Of a stretch of DNA of 64,000 nt, positions 33,105-41,058 are shown piece after piece (the stretch's first letter is position 1; each line of letters starts with the position of its first letter). The DNA is taken from positions 7,626,001-7,690,000 of the forward strand of contig CAVUHL010000003.1 in NCBI GenBank assembly GCA_963741305.1, read 5' to 3'. A program made the translations under genes and the position numbers. Under the pieces are notes generated by a model. The model was not told where the DNA came from and did not search any database. It saw only the letters and a program-made list of their open reading frames with translations. The stretch is from DATMER01 sp963741305 (GTDB lineage Bacteria > Acidobacteriota > Thermoanaerobaculia > Multivoradales > UBA5704).

Positions 33105-33941
33105 ATGCCGCCCAAGCTGATCGAAAACGTCTCAGACACGGCCCGCTGGGTCGCGTTCTACCGCGCGATGGAGACCGAGCGGCCCGACGCCCTGTTCCGT
33201 GATCCCTGGGCGCGGAAGCTGGCGGGGGAGCGCGGCGAGGCCATCGTGCGCCACATCCCCCGCGCTCAGGCCATGGCCTGGGCGCTGATCGTCCGCACCC
33301 AGGTCTTCGACGAGCTGATCCTGCAAGCCGTGCAGCAAGGCGCCGACATCGTGCTGAACCTCGCGGCCGGCTTCGACACCCGGCCCTACCGTCTCCCCCT
33401 GCCGCCTGGGCTCCGCTGGATCGAGGTCGACCTCCCCGAGCTTCTCGCGTACAAGGAGCAGGAGCTCGAGGGCGAGCGTCCGGTCTGCGAGCTGGAGCGG
33501 GTGCGGCTCGACCTGGCCGACGTCGAGGTGCGCCGCGCCCTGTTCGAGCGGGTCGGGCGGATGGGGAAGCGGGTGCTGGTTGCTTCCGAGGGCCTGCTGC
33601 TCTATCTCACTCCAGCGCAGGTGGCGCCGCTCGCCGAGGATCTTCATCGGCCCGCGAGCTTCCGCTGGTGGATCACCGACCTCCTCTCGCCCGCCCTCCG
33701 CAAGCGGCTCCACCGGAGCTGGGGCAAGCACTTAGAGGGTGCCAGCTCGCTCTACGAGTTCGCTCCCGAAGAGGGCCCCGACTTCTTCCGTCCTTATGGC
33801 TGGGACGTGGCCGAGTTCCGCCCGGTCTTCGACGAGGCGCGCCGGCTCAAGCGGGAGATGCCTCTGGCCTGGCTCCTCGCCTGGATCGGGCGAAAAGGAT
33901 TCGGCAAGGGCGCGGGCGTCGCGCTTCTGGAGCGGATGTGA
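33105..33941 (+). CDS. Class I SAM methyltransferase, PPM1/TIGR00027-like
   Basis: 278 residues from ATG 33105. It opens ENVSDTARWVAFYRAMETER, followed by FRDPWARKLAG and the SAM-binding LNLAAGFDTRPYRL and EVDLPELL, all typical of the leucine-carboxyl-methyltransferase-like family. Substrate unknown. The stop overlaps the GTG start of the next gene (GTGA), so translation is coupled. Confidence 0.88.
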   Translation: MPPKLIENVSDTARWVAFYRAMETERPDALFRDPWARKLAGERGEAIVRHIPRAQAMAWALIVRTQVFDELILQAVQQGADIVLNLAAGFDTRPYRLPLPPGLRWIEVDLPELLAYKEQELEGERPVCELERVRLDLADVEVRRALFERVGRMGKRVLVASEGLLLYLTPAQVAPLAEDLHRPASFRWWITDLLSPALRKRLHRSWGKHLEGASSLYEFAPEEGPDFFRPYGWDVAEFRPVFDEARRLKREMPLAWLLAWIGRKGFGKGAGVALLERM

Positions 33942-34936
33942 ACGTTCCTGACGCCGTGCAAGCGATCGCCGGGGTGCTTCCGCGCACTCCGGTCCTGCGC
34001 TCGGAGGCTCTCGACGCCCTGGCGGGAGCCCGCCTCTGGTTCAAGGCCGAGGGGCTTCAGGTCACGGGCTCGTTCAAGGTGCGGGGCGCCTGGAACCGGG
34101 TGCGCTCGTTCACTCCCGAGGAGCTGGCGCCCGGCCTGATCACGGTCAGCGCGGGCAATGCCGCCCTGGGTGTGGCCTGGGCAGCTCGAGCCGCGGGCGC
34201 CCGCCTGGTGGTGGTCATGCCCGAGAACGCCGTGCCCGAGAAGCTCGCCGCGGTGGCTGCCATGGGAGCCCGCATTGAGAAGGATGGAGTCACGAACGCC
34301 ACGCAGGCCTTCGAGCGGCTCGCCCAGCTCCGCGCCGAGCATGGCTATACCCTGGTCCATCCGTTCGACGATCCCTTCGTCATCGCCGGAGCCGCCACGG
34401 CCACTTGGGAGCTGCTCGAAGACATACCGGACCTCGATGCCGTGGTGGTCCCCACCTCCGGCGGCGGGCTCTTCGCCGGGGCCATCCTTGCCGCCCGGAC
34501 TGCGACGGTTCATGGAATCCAGCCAACCGGAGCCGACGGCCTGATCCGCTCGCTGGCGGCAGGGGAGCCGACGCCGCCGGAGCGGATTCAGACCGTGGCC
34601 GACGGCCTTACCGCGCCCAAGCCGGGAGCCCTCAACTTCAAGCTGATCCGTGAGGCGGTCGAACAGGGAAGGGCGGCCGTGGCGGCCGTGAGCGACGAGG
34701 CGATCCTGGAGGCCATGGGGCTGATCATCCGCCACCTGCGGGTGATCGTCGAGCCGGCGGCGGCCGCTGCTCTGGCCGGTATCCTGGCCAACGACCGCTT
34801 CCGGGGGAAGAGGGTCGGGGTGGTCCTCAGCGGCAGCAACGCGGCTGTGGACCGGATACGGGAAGTGCTGACACCGGCCCGGGGAGGGCCGGTGTCATGT
34901 GCGGCTAGTTCGCCGGGTTGCCGCGAACCTGGTTGA
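33938..34936 (+). CDS. Threonine/serine dehydratase-like PLP enzyme
   Basis: 332 residues from GTG 33938. The PLP-binding lysine is K47 in GSFKVRGA; the glycine-rich phosphate loop is TSGGGLFAG and the C-terminal VLSGSN completes the fold-type II signature. Probably deaminates threonine or serine to 2-oxobutanoate or pyruvate; other beta-eliminating activities are possible. No regulatory ACT domain. The last 32 nt overlap the convergent TPR gene, and a strong hairpin lies within the final codons. Confidence 0.88.
   Translation: MNVPDAVQAIAGVLPRTPVLRSEALDALAGARLWFKAEGLQVTGSFKVRGAWNRVRSFTPEELAPGLITVSAGNAALGVAWAARAAGARLVVVMPENAVPEKLAAVAAMGARIEKDGVTNATQAFERLAQLRAEHGYTLVHPFDDPFVIAGAATATWELLEDIPDLDAVVVPTSGGGLFAGAILAARTATVHGIQPTGADGLIRSLAAGEPTPPERIQTVADGLTAPKPGALNFKLIREAVEQGRAAVAAVSDEAILEAMGLIIRHLRVIVEPAAAAALAGILANDRFRGKRVGVVLSGSNAAVDRIREVLTPARGGPVSCAASSPGCREPG
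34870..34896. terminator. GC hairpin at the convergent gene ends
   Basis: GACACCGGCC (34870-34879), a 7-nt loop and GGCCGGTGTC (34887-34896) form a perfect 10-bp stem inside the 3' end of the dehydratase gene, just before its overlap with the opposite gene. There is no U-run, so it is a candidate attenuating hairpin rather than a proven terminator. Confidence 0.5.
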
Positions 34937-36191
34937 AGCGGACCCGGTCGGAGGCATGGGCGAGGAGCTTCAAGTTGACAGCCTGCTGCTCGGCGGCCTG
35001 CTGCACCGCCTTGAGGGCGGCTAGCGCCTCCGGATGGACTTCCTTGGACTGGAACAGGCGTACCAGGTCCGAGGCGATCCGGAAGACCTCGGCGGTCTGC
35101 CCGCGGCGGGCGTAGACCACGACCAGGTCGAGCCCGGCCAGCGCGGCGTCGTAGGTGTAGCCGTGCTCGACCAGCCGCTCCATGGCCTGCGTGAGGAGCT
35201 GCTCGGACCGGGAAAGGTCCTCGTCCAGCTCCCGCGCGATGAGCCCCTCCGCCCAGATGCGGCGGCTGGTCGTCAGCGGGTCGTTGTACAGGAGGTAGAG
35301 GTCTTTGGACGACTCATAGAGGTCCGCCGCCTCGCGCGCGTTCCCGCACTCCGTCAGGGCGGTGATGAGGTTGTGGCGCACGATCAACGCGAGCCAGGGG
35401 TCATTGGCCAGGGTCAGGGCCTTGCGCAGGTTCTCGACCACCCGGTCGAGCTCCTTCGTGACCAGGAAGACGTTGGCCCGGTTGATGATCACCCGTGCCT
35501 GCAGGTTGCGGTCGTTGAGGGCCACGAAGCCCCGCTCCGCCCGGTCGAGGAGCTCGAAGGCGGCGGCGAATTGGCGCAGGTCGCGGCGCAACGAGGCTTC
35601 GAGGAGGTCGATGCGGGCCGAGAGGTCGGGGTCCGCGCCTCCCCGGTCCTGCGTGCGGCGCGACAGCAGAAACGTGCTGAACGCATCCTGCAGGTTGCCG
35701 CCCACGCGCGCGGCATTCGCTTCCATGGCCATGGCATATGCCACGAGGTCGGCCAGGGCCGCGGTGCCGCCGCACTCCCGGGGATCGGCCTGCTCGGCGA
35801 CGGTCCGTGCGAGCCGGGCCAGCTCTCCGGCCATCGCCGGATCGTGGAAGACCACCTTCTCGCAACGTTCCAGCGTGTACGCAGCGAGGGAGTAGGTGTG
35901 GAAGCGCGCCTGCGCGGCCACGGCCGACTCCCTCTCATGATTGGGCATCGCGAGCAGCTCGGCGAGCTGGGCCGGGGCCGAAGCCCTCTCCCCCGAGACC
36001 TGGGAGGTCCGTCTCAGGACGGCCCTGAGCACGTTGTCCATGGCCTCGTCGTCTTCGAGGATGGACCTGCCGGTAACCTGGGGTTCCTCCAGATCCGGCG
36101 TGCCTTCTGCCGTGCCGTCCTTCTCCGCATTGAGAGCCCGCGTGAGAACTCTTGCCAAGGCACCCATCCGCTTGTCTGGCGAACGTTCCAT
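34905..36191 (-). CDS. TPR-like cytoplasmic protein
   Basis: 428 residues from ATG 36191 (GGAGAC upstream). The N-terminal 60 residues are polar and variable; the rest is built of helical pairs of TPR type (for example RVIINRANVFLVTKELDRVV and LIVRHNLITALTECGNAREA). No enzymatic motif, signal or membrane segment. Such proteins often act as signalling scaffolds. It follows a small secreted protein gene on the same strand by 77 nt. Confidence 0.75.
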   Translation of the reverse strand: MERSPDKRMGALARVLTRALNAEKDGTAEGTPDLEEPQVTGRSILEDDEAMDNVLRAVLRRTSQVSGERASAPAQLAELLAMPNHERESAVAAQARFHTYSLAAYTLERCEKVVFHDPAMAGELARLARTVAEQADPRECGGTAALADLVAYAMAMEANAARVGGNLQDAFSTFLLSRRTQDRGGADPDLSARIDLLEASLRRDLRQFAAAFELLDRAERGFVALNDRNLQARVIINRANVFLVTKELDRVVENLRKALTLANDPWLALIVRHNLITALTECGNAREAADLYESSKDLYLLYNDPLTTSRRIWAEGLIARELDEDLSRSEQLLTQAMERLVEHGYTYDAALAGLDLVVVYARRGQTAEVFRIASDLVRLFQSKEVHPEALAALKAVQQAAEQQAVNLKLLAHASDRVRFNQVRGNPAN

Positions 36192-36268
36192 GTCTGTCTC
36201 CTCGTGCCGTGTTGCTGCTTTCCCGTCTATTCTACCTTGAACGCATCACACAACGAAAAATGAAAGAT

Positions 36269-36538
36269 CTAGCCGTTCGGATCGATGAAGGGGCCGGCTT
36301 CGCCGCCGCTGTTGGCCGCAGGCGGGGGGGGCTGGACCGCTCCACCGGCGGACTCCGTCACATGGAGAAACGAGACCGGACCCTCCAGCAGCGAAGTCAC
36401 CCACTCCCACACTGCGACCAGCATGCCAGGGCCCCGGTCGGCATTTCTGCCTTCCGAAGGGAGCGCGTGCGCCGCGCCGCTTCCCAGGAAAAGCGTCAGC
36501 ATCACCAGCGCCAGCATGAATCGCACTTTACGGGGCAT
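36269..36538 (-). CDS. Small secreted Pro-rich-tail protein
   Basis: 89 residues from ATG 36538 (AAGGAGA upstream); a longer frame begins at 36580 but would precede the signal peptide. The signal peptide ends near HALPS (residue 27). The mature part has a short hydrophobic stretch (MLVAVWEWVTSLL) and a Gly/Pro tail. No family recognised. It is the gene upstream of the TPR protein and may be co-expressed with it. Confidence 0.6.
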   Translation of the reverse strand: MPRKVRFMLALVMLTLFLGSGAAHALPSEGRNADRGPGMLVAVWEWVTSLLEGPVSFLHVTESAGGAVQPPPPAANSGGEAGPFIDPNG

Positions 36539-36661
36539 ACAGGTTCTCCTTCGAGATTCTGAATTCCGGCCGCTCACCATGAGTTGTCCGGGGTCGAATT
36601 CTATCGCCTTCTACAAGACATGAGTGCACCCTGAGGCCAAAAAGGGGCCAAGATGCCGAAA

Positions 36662-36679
36662 CATTGATAGTCATCAATG
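36662..36679. promoter_or_regulatory. Palindromic operator candidate before gntR-type gene
   Basis: CATTGAT-AGTC-ATCAATG is a perfect 7-bp inverted repeat about 50 bp upstream of the GTG start. A second, looser symmetry GTGTTA...ATACAC spans the probable -10 TATCAT (36719-36724). Either could bind the GntR-family regulator. Confidence 0.5.
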
Positions 36680-36732
36680 CGTGTCGCCGGTCTGCCGCCG
36701 TTCAGACTGTGTTACTGGTATCATACACCCAA

Positions 36733-37179
36733 GTGAGCCGGAGCCTGCGTATCGACCCTGCCGATCCCCGGCCGATCTGGCGCCAGATCGAGGAGAACGT
36801 GCGCCATCTTGTCGCGTCCGGCGCCTTGGCCCTCGGGGCACCGGTGCCGTCGGTGCGCGACCTCGCCCGCGACCTGCAGGTGAATCCGGCGACGGTCTCG
36901 AAGGCCTATCAGCGGCTGACGGACGCCGGGGTGCTGACGGTGAAGCGTGGGGAGGGGACGTACGTGAGCGACTCGCCGCCCGAGCTGTCATCCAGGGAGC
37001 GGGGCAAGCGGCTTTTGCAGGGCGCCGTGAGGTACGCGAGCCTGGCGGTGACCCTCGGCGCCGACCGCGACGAGACCCGGGGGACGCTGGAGGACGCCTG
37101 GAGCAGCCTGGCCGGAGAAACAGCGGAGCAGACGGAGGAGGAACGAGAGGAATGGACCTCGTCGCCATCGAAGGGCTGA
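36733..37179 (+). CDS. GntR/YtrA-family transcription regulator
   Basis: 148 residues from GTG 36733. The N-terminal winged helix is typical of the YtrA subfamily: PIWRQIEENVRHLVASGAL, VPSVRDLARDLQVNPATVSK, then KAYQRLTDAGVL and GEGTYVSD. The effector tail is short and helical. YtrA regulators repress adjacent ABC exporter genes, and the next two genes encode an ABC ATPase and its membrane partner, the first overlapping by 28 nt. Confidence 0.88.
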   Translation: MSRSLRIDPADPRPIWRQIEENVRHLVASGALALGAPVPSVRDLARDLQVNPATVSKAYQRLTDAGVLTVKRGEGTYVSDSPPELSSRERGKRLLQGAVRYASLAVTLGADRDETRGTLEDAWSSLAGETAEQTEEEREEWTSSPSKG

Positions 37180-38024
37180 GCGTCCGCTACGGCAGGAGGC
37201 TCGTGCTCGACCGCGTCTCGCTGTCGGTGCCGGAGGGCTCGGTGTACGTGCTCCTCGGCCGCAACGGCGCGGGCAAGAGCTCCCTCGTCCGCTGCCTGCT
37301 GGGCGAGCAGCGCCCGGGATCTGGGCGCGTCCGCCTGCTGGGTGGGGATGTCTGGCGCGAGCGAGCCGCGCTCCTGCGCGAGGTCGGCGTCGTGCCGGAG
37401 GAACCCGACGCGCCGCCTTCGATGAATGCCCGCCAGCTCGCCCGTTTCTGCTCCGGCCTCTACCCCTCCTGGGACGGGGCGGGCTTCGAGGCGCGGCTGG
37501 AGCGCTTCGGCGTGCCCCCGGGAGTCCCTTTCGGACAGCTCTCCAAAGGGCAGAAGGGACAGGTGACCCTCTCCCTGGCCCTGGCGGGCTCCCCGCGGCT
37601 GCTCATCCTGGACGATCCCACCCTGGGGCTCGACCCCGTCGCCCGCCGCGCGGTCTTCGACGAGTTGATCGTGGACCTCGCCGACCGGGGCACGACGGTC
37701 TTCCTCACCAGCCACGACCTGGCCGGCGTCGAGGGGATCGCGGACCGGGTCGGCGTCCTGCGCGGCGGCCGGCTCCTGGTGGACGAGGAGATGGACACCC
37801 TGAAGCAGAGGTTCCGCCGGCTGCGTCTCCCCGCGGGGGATGGAGATGGGCTGGAGGCGCTCGAGCCGGTTTCGGTCACGGCCCGGGCCTGGGGCTCGGA
37901 GGTGGTGGTCGCCGGGTGGGACGAGTCTTTCGCGAGGGAGCTCATGAGGGAGGAGACCGAGGTCTCGGCGATGACGCTGGAGGAGATCTTCCTCTCGCTG
38001 GTAGGCCAGGAGGGGGTGAAATGA
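37152..38024 (+). CDS. ABC transporter ATPase
   Basis: 290 residues. Walker A GRNGAGKSS, signature LSKGQKGQV, Walker B LLILDDPTLGLDP and switch His in TSHDLAGVEG. ABC-2 type exporter ATPase; the C-terminal 70 residues after the ATPase core are a variable regulatory tail. Overlaps gntR by 28 nt and the permease gene by ATGA. Confidence 0.92.
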   Translation: MDLVAIEGLSVRYGRRLVLDRVSLSVPEGSVYVLLGRNGAGKSSLVRCLLGEQRPGSGRVRLLGGDVWRERAALLREVGVVPEEPDAPPSMNARQLARFCSGLYPSWDGAGFEARLERFGVPPGVPFGQLSKGQKGQVTLSLALAGSPRLLILDDPTLGLDPVARRAVFDELIVDLADRGTTVFLTSHDLAGVEGIADRVGVLRGGRLLVDEEMDTLKQRFRRLRLPAGDGDGLEALEPVSVTARAWGSEVVVAGWDESFARELMREETEVSAMTLEEIFLSLVGQEGVK

Positions 38025-39925
38025 GGGCTTTTGGGGCCGTCCTCCGGCGGGAGCTTGCCGAGCGCTGGCTGCTGGCGCTGGCCGCGGCGCTTCTGGGCCT
38101 CGTACCCCTTGCCGTGCCGTTCCTGCCGTTGGGGATCTCCCAGGCTCCGGATGCGCGCTCCGGCACCGCGACCGCCCTGGCCGTGATCGTCAGCTTCGTC
38201 CTGGCCCTGGTGCTCGGGAGCACGGTGCTCGCCCGCGATCTGGCCGAGCGGCGCCTGGGGTTCTACTTCTCCCGTCCGTTGGCGGGCTGGGCGATCTGGG
38301 CTGGCAAGCTCACGGGCGCCGCCATCCTCGCCCTCGGCTCCGGGCTTCTGGTCCTCCTCCCCTCGGTGCTGCTCGGCGACCGCCCGGACCCGTCCGGCTA
38401 CTGGGGACCGGCCAGCGATTTCGCGCTGTCCTTCACCCTCTGGGCCTTGACCGTGCTGGCCCTGCTGCTGGCCGCCAATGCCTTCAGCTCCATGGTCCGG
38501 TCGCGCTCGCCCTGGCTCCTGCTCGACCTCCTCGCCGGGACTTTGCTGGTCGGGCTGGTCGGGGCCATCACGGGGCGCCTGCTCACCGCGGGGGCGCTCA
38601 GTGCCCTGGCGATGGCGCATGCCGGTCTGCTCGTTGCCTTCGTCCTCTCCTTCGCGGCTGCGAGCGCCATCCAGGTTACCCGCGGCCGTACCGACCCGCG
38701 TCGCGGGCATCGGCTCCTCTCCCTGACGCTCTGGGCTCTTCTGGGCCTTTCGGCCCTGGCTTTCGGCGGCTACACGCGGTGGGTGCTCGCCGCGACCCCT
38801 GAGGACCTGGTGGAGATCGGGGGAGTGGTCCCGGCCTCGGCGGGGGATTGGATCGCGCTCGGAGGCTCCACCGGGATGCTCCGTGGAGGGTTCGAGCCCA
38901 ACTTCCTGCTGGACACCTCCTCCGGACGGTCGTTCCTGATCAGGTCTCAATCCGCGGGTTGGGGAGGGGTGACCTTCTCCCGTGACGGCCGCCATGCCGC
39001 CTGGGCGCAGATGGCAGGCCGCGGCGCCTTGCCTGTGACCATCCACCGGCTGGAGCTCGACCGCCCGGGAGCTGAGCCGGTCGCGACCCCCATCGGTTTC
39101 TCGGAGCACTTCCCGCACTCCATGGTCCTCTCCCCGGACGGAGCGAGGATGGCCTGCCTGGCCGGCGAGCGGATCGTCGCGCAGGAGATGAAGGATGGGC
39201 GGCTACTCCTGGCAGCCCCGATCCTGGCAGGGGACTCCTGGAGCGCTGACCGGCTGCGATTCCTCGACTCGACGACACTGCGCTTGTACCGCACCCGGAT
39301 CGAGAAGGGGGGGACCGAGCTCCGGGTCCTTGACTTCGACCTCGGCACAGGCAAGACGATCCGCGAGATCCGGGTGCCCGAATACGACCATTTCCTCTGG
39401 GGGATCAGCCAGGACGGACAGCAGCTTCTCCTCAAGTCCCGGAAGGTGGAGCTGAGCAGCCAGGAGATCGCCATCGCCATCACGGACCTTCGGAGTGGGG
39501 GGCCTCCGACGGGCATCCGGCTGGAGGGAGTCTCGAGCGGGCTCTCTTTCCTGACCGATGGCCGCCTGGTGATCGCCCGGCGGAACCGGGGCCGGCTCGA
39601 GCTGCATCTCCTGGATGCTCGCGGGAAGGAGCTGAAGCGCTTCGGCTTTCGTGGCCACCGTATCCAACTCGGGAGCCAGCCGGCCCCCGGGCTCCTCGTC
39701 GTCATGATCACGATGGGCCCGTCCGATGAAACGTGGCGCAGCGCTCTCCTGGACCTGGAAAGCGGCACCCTGCGCCAGATCGGCGAAGGGCTGTACCAGG
39801 AAGGCTGGCCGATCCTGCCGCCCGGCAGCGTCGGCACCCAGCTCTTTGTCCAGAAGAACGGCGGGCTTGTCCGGATCGATCCCGTGACCGGGCGCCAGCG
39901 TGTGATCCTACACCCTGAGAACTAG
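38021..39925 (+). CDS. ABC-2-type permease fused to beta-propeller
   Basis: 634 residues from ATG 38021. The first 260 residues hold six transmembrane helices of ABC-2 permease type (LARDLAERRLGFYFSRPLAG). The remaining 370 residues form a periplasmic or cytoplasmic WD40/TolB-like propeller with repeated strands such as GVTFSRDGRHAAWAQMAGRG and SMVLSPDGARMACLAGERIV. It pairs with the ATPase; the fused propeller is unusual and may bind a polymer or lipoprotein substrate. Confidence 0.8.
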   Translation: MRAFGAVLRRELAERWLLALAAALLGLVPLAVPFLPLGISQAPDARSGTATALAVIVSFVLALVLGSTVLARDLAERRLGFYFSRPLAGWAIWAGKLTGAAILALGSGLLVLLPSVLLGDRPDPSGYWGPASDFALSFTLWALTVLALLLAANAFSSMVRSRSPWLLLDLLAGTLLVGLVGAITGRLLTAGALSALAMAHAGLLVAFVLSFAAASAIQVTRGRTDPRRGHRLLSLTLWALLGLSALAFGGYTRWVLAATPEDLVEIGGVVPASAGDWIALGGSTGMLRGGFEPNFLLDTSSGRSFLIRSQSAGWGGVTFSRDGRHAAWAQMAGRGALPVTIHRLELDRPGAEPVATPIGFSEHFPHSMVLSPDGARMACLAGERIVAQEMKDGRLLLAAPILAGDSWSADRLRFLDSTTLRLYRTRIEKGGTELRVLDFDLGTGKTIREIRVPEYDHFLWGISQDGQQLLLKSRKVELSSQEIAIAITDLRSGGPPTGIRLEGVSSGLSFLTDGRLVIARRNRGRLELHLLDARGKELKRFGFRGHRIQLGSQPAPGLLVVMITMGPSDETWRSALLDLESGTLRQIGEGLYQEGWPILPPGSVGTQLFVQKNGGLVRIDPVTGRQRVILHPEN

Positions 39926-39931
39926 ATAATT

Positions 39932-40032
39932 CTGGACAAGAACGGCTCTTCGGAGTCAATTGTCCATAATTTTGCTTGACTTCTCTATTTTGTCCAGTTA
40001 TTGTCCCGTTGTCACAGAGTTAATCTGGACAA
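39932..40032. promoter_or_regulatory. Five TTGTCC-type sites flanking the fasciclin promoter
   Basis: CTGGACAA at 39932-39939 and 40025-40032 (inverted), TTGTCCA at 39960-39966, TTGTCCAG at 39990-39997 and TTGTCCC at 40001-40007. The central site lies in the spacer between TTGACT (39976-39981) and TATTGT (39999-40004), a 17-nt-spaced promoter. The layout is that of a repressor operator cluster. Confidence 0.6.
39976..40004 (+). promoter_or_regulatory. Promoter of the fasciclin gene
   Basis: TTGACT (39976-39981), a 17-nt spacer and TATTGT (39999-40004). Start near 40011, giving a leader of about 50 nt. Confidence 0.6.
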
Positions 40033-40061
40033 AGACAAGCAACCAGGAAAGGCAGGAAGTC

Positions 40062-40547
40062 ATGTCGAAGAAGAGTCTGATCTCCGTAGTTCTCCTCGCG
40101 ATCGTGGCCGTGGGCCTGACGCTCCCGGTCCAGGCCGCCAGCAGCAAGGCCGACATCGTGGACACGGCGGTCGCCGCCGGTTCGTTCAAGACGCTGGTCA
40201 CGGCCATTCAGGCCGCGGGCCTGGTGGAAACGCTCAAGGGCGAGGGGCCGTTCACCGTGTTCGCGCCCACGGATGAGGCGTTCGCCAAGCTGCCGGCGGG
40301 CACGCTGGATGCGCTGCTCAAGGACAAGGCCAAGCTCCAGGCCGTGCTCACCTACCATGTCGTTTCCGGCCGGGTGATGGCCTCCGACGTCACCAAGCTC
40401 AGCTCGGCCAAGACGGTGCAGGGACAGAGCCTGTCCATCAACACCTCGAAGGGCGTCAAGGTCGGTACCGCCAACGTGGTCAAGACCGACGTGCTGGCGA
40501 GCAACGGCGTGATCCACGTCATCGATACCGTCCTCATCCCGCAGTAA
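40062..40547 (+). CDS. Fasciclin (FAS1) domain secreted protein
   Basis: 161 residues from ATG 40062. Signal peptide to about residue 25 (VGLTLPVQA), then one FAS1 domain: FKTLVTAIQAAGLVETLKGE, GPFTVFAPTDEAFAKLP (H1 motif) and GVIHVIDTVLIP (H2 motif). FAS1 proteins mediate adhesion or bind small ligands in the periplasm. The next gene begins four bases after the stop. Confidence 0.92.
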   Translation: MSKKSLISVVLLAIVAVGLTLPVQAASSKADIVDTAVAAGSFKTLVTAIQAAGLVETLKGEGPFTVFAPTDEAFAKLPAGTLDALLKDKAKLQAVLTYHVVSGRVMASDVTKLSSAKTVQGQSLSINTSKGVKVGTANVVKTDVLASNGVIHVIDTVLIPQ

Positions 40548-40551
40548 GAAG

Positions 40552-41013
40552 ATGAAGGTCGCGCGTTTCGTCCGCCGCTCCCGTATCGGCGCGCCGGCCG
40601 AAGAGGTCTTCCGCTGGCACGCCGAGCCCGGAGCGTTCCAGCGGCTCACTCCTCCCTGGGAGCCAGTCGAGGTCCTGGACGAGGGGGGCGGGCTGCGGAA
40701 CGGCGCCGAGGTGGTCCTGCGGGTCCGCCTCGGTCCGTTCCCGGTCCGCTGGGTCTCGCGGCTCTCCGACTGCATCCCCGGCAGGGGCTTCCGCGACACC
40801 CAGGTCCGCGGCCCCTTCGCCCTCTGGCGGCACACTCATCTCATCGAGCCGGCCGGCGCCTCCGCCTCCTGGCTGGAAGACCGGATCGAGTACGCCCTGC
40901 CCTTCGGCCTCCTCGGCCGCTGGCTCGGCGGCTTTTTCGTAAGGCGCAAGCTGGAGCGGCTTTTCGAGTACCGGCACCGGGTGACGGCGGCCTCCTTCTC
41001 TTCTCCCTTGTAA
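40552..41013 (+). CDS. SRPBCC-fold ligand-binding protein
   Basis: 153 residues, starting KVARFVRRSRIGAPAEEVFRW. The pattern of a START/SRPBCC domain: an N-terminal beta strand, EEVFRWHAEPGAFQRLTPPWE, and a long C-terminal helix with LERLFEYRHRVT. Ligand unknown. Cytoplasmic. Probably co-transcribed with fasciclin. Confidence 0.8.
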   Translation: MKVARFVRRSRIGAPAEEVFRWHAEPGAFQRLTPPWEPVEVLDEGGGLRNGAEVVLRVRLGPFPVRWVSRLSDCIPGRGFRDTQVRGPFALWRHTHLIEPAGASASWLEDRIEYALPFGLLGRWLGGFFVRRKLERLFEYRHRVTAASFSSPL

Positions 41014-41057
41014 CCAATCTCCCCCTCGCGACTCTGTTCGCTTGGAAGGAGATTGGT
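41013..41057 (+). promoter_or_regulatory. Inverted repeat masking a Shine-Dalgarno sequence
   Basis: ACCAATCTCC (41013-41022) and GGAGATTGGT (41048-41057) are perfect inverted copies with a 25-nt loop. The right arm contains the GGAG ribosome binding site and ends one base before the ATG at 41059. In RNA it would hide the start unless melted. Confidence 0.65.
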
Positions 41058-41058
41058 C

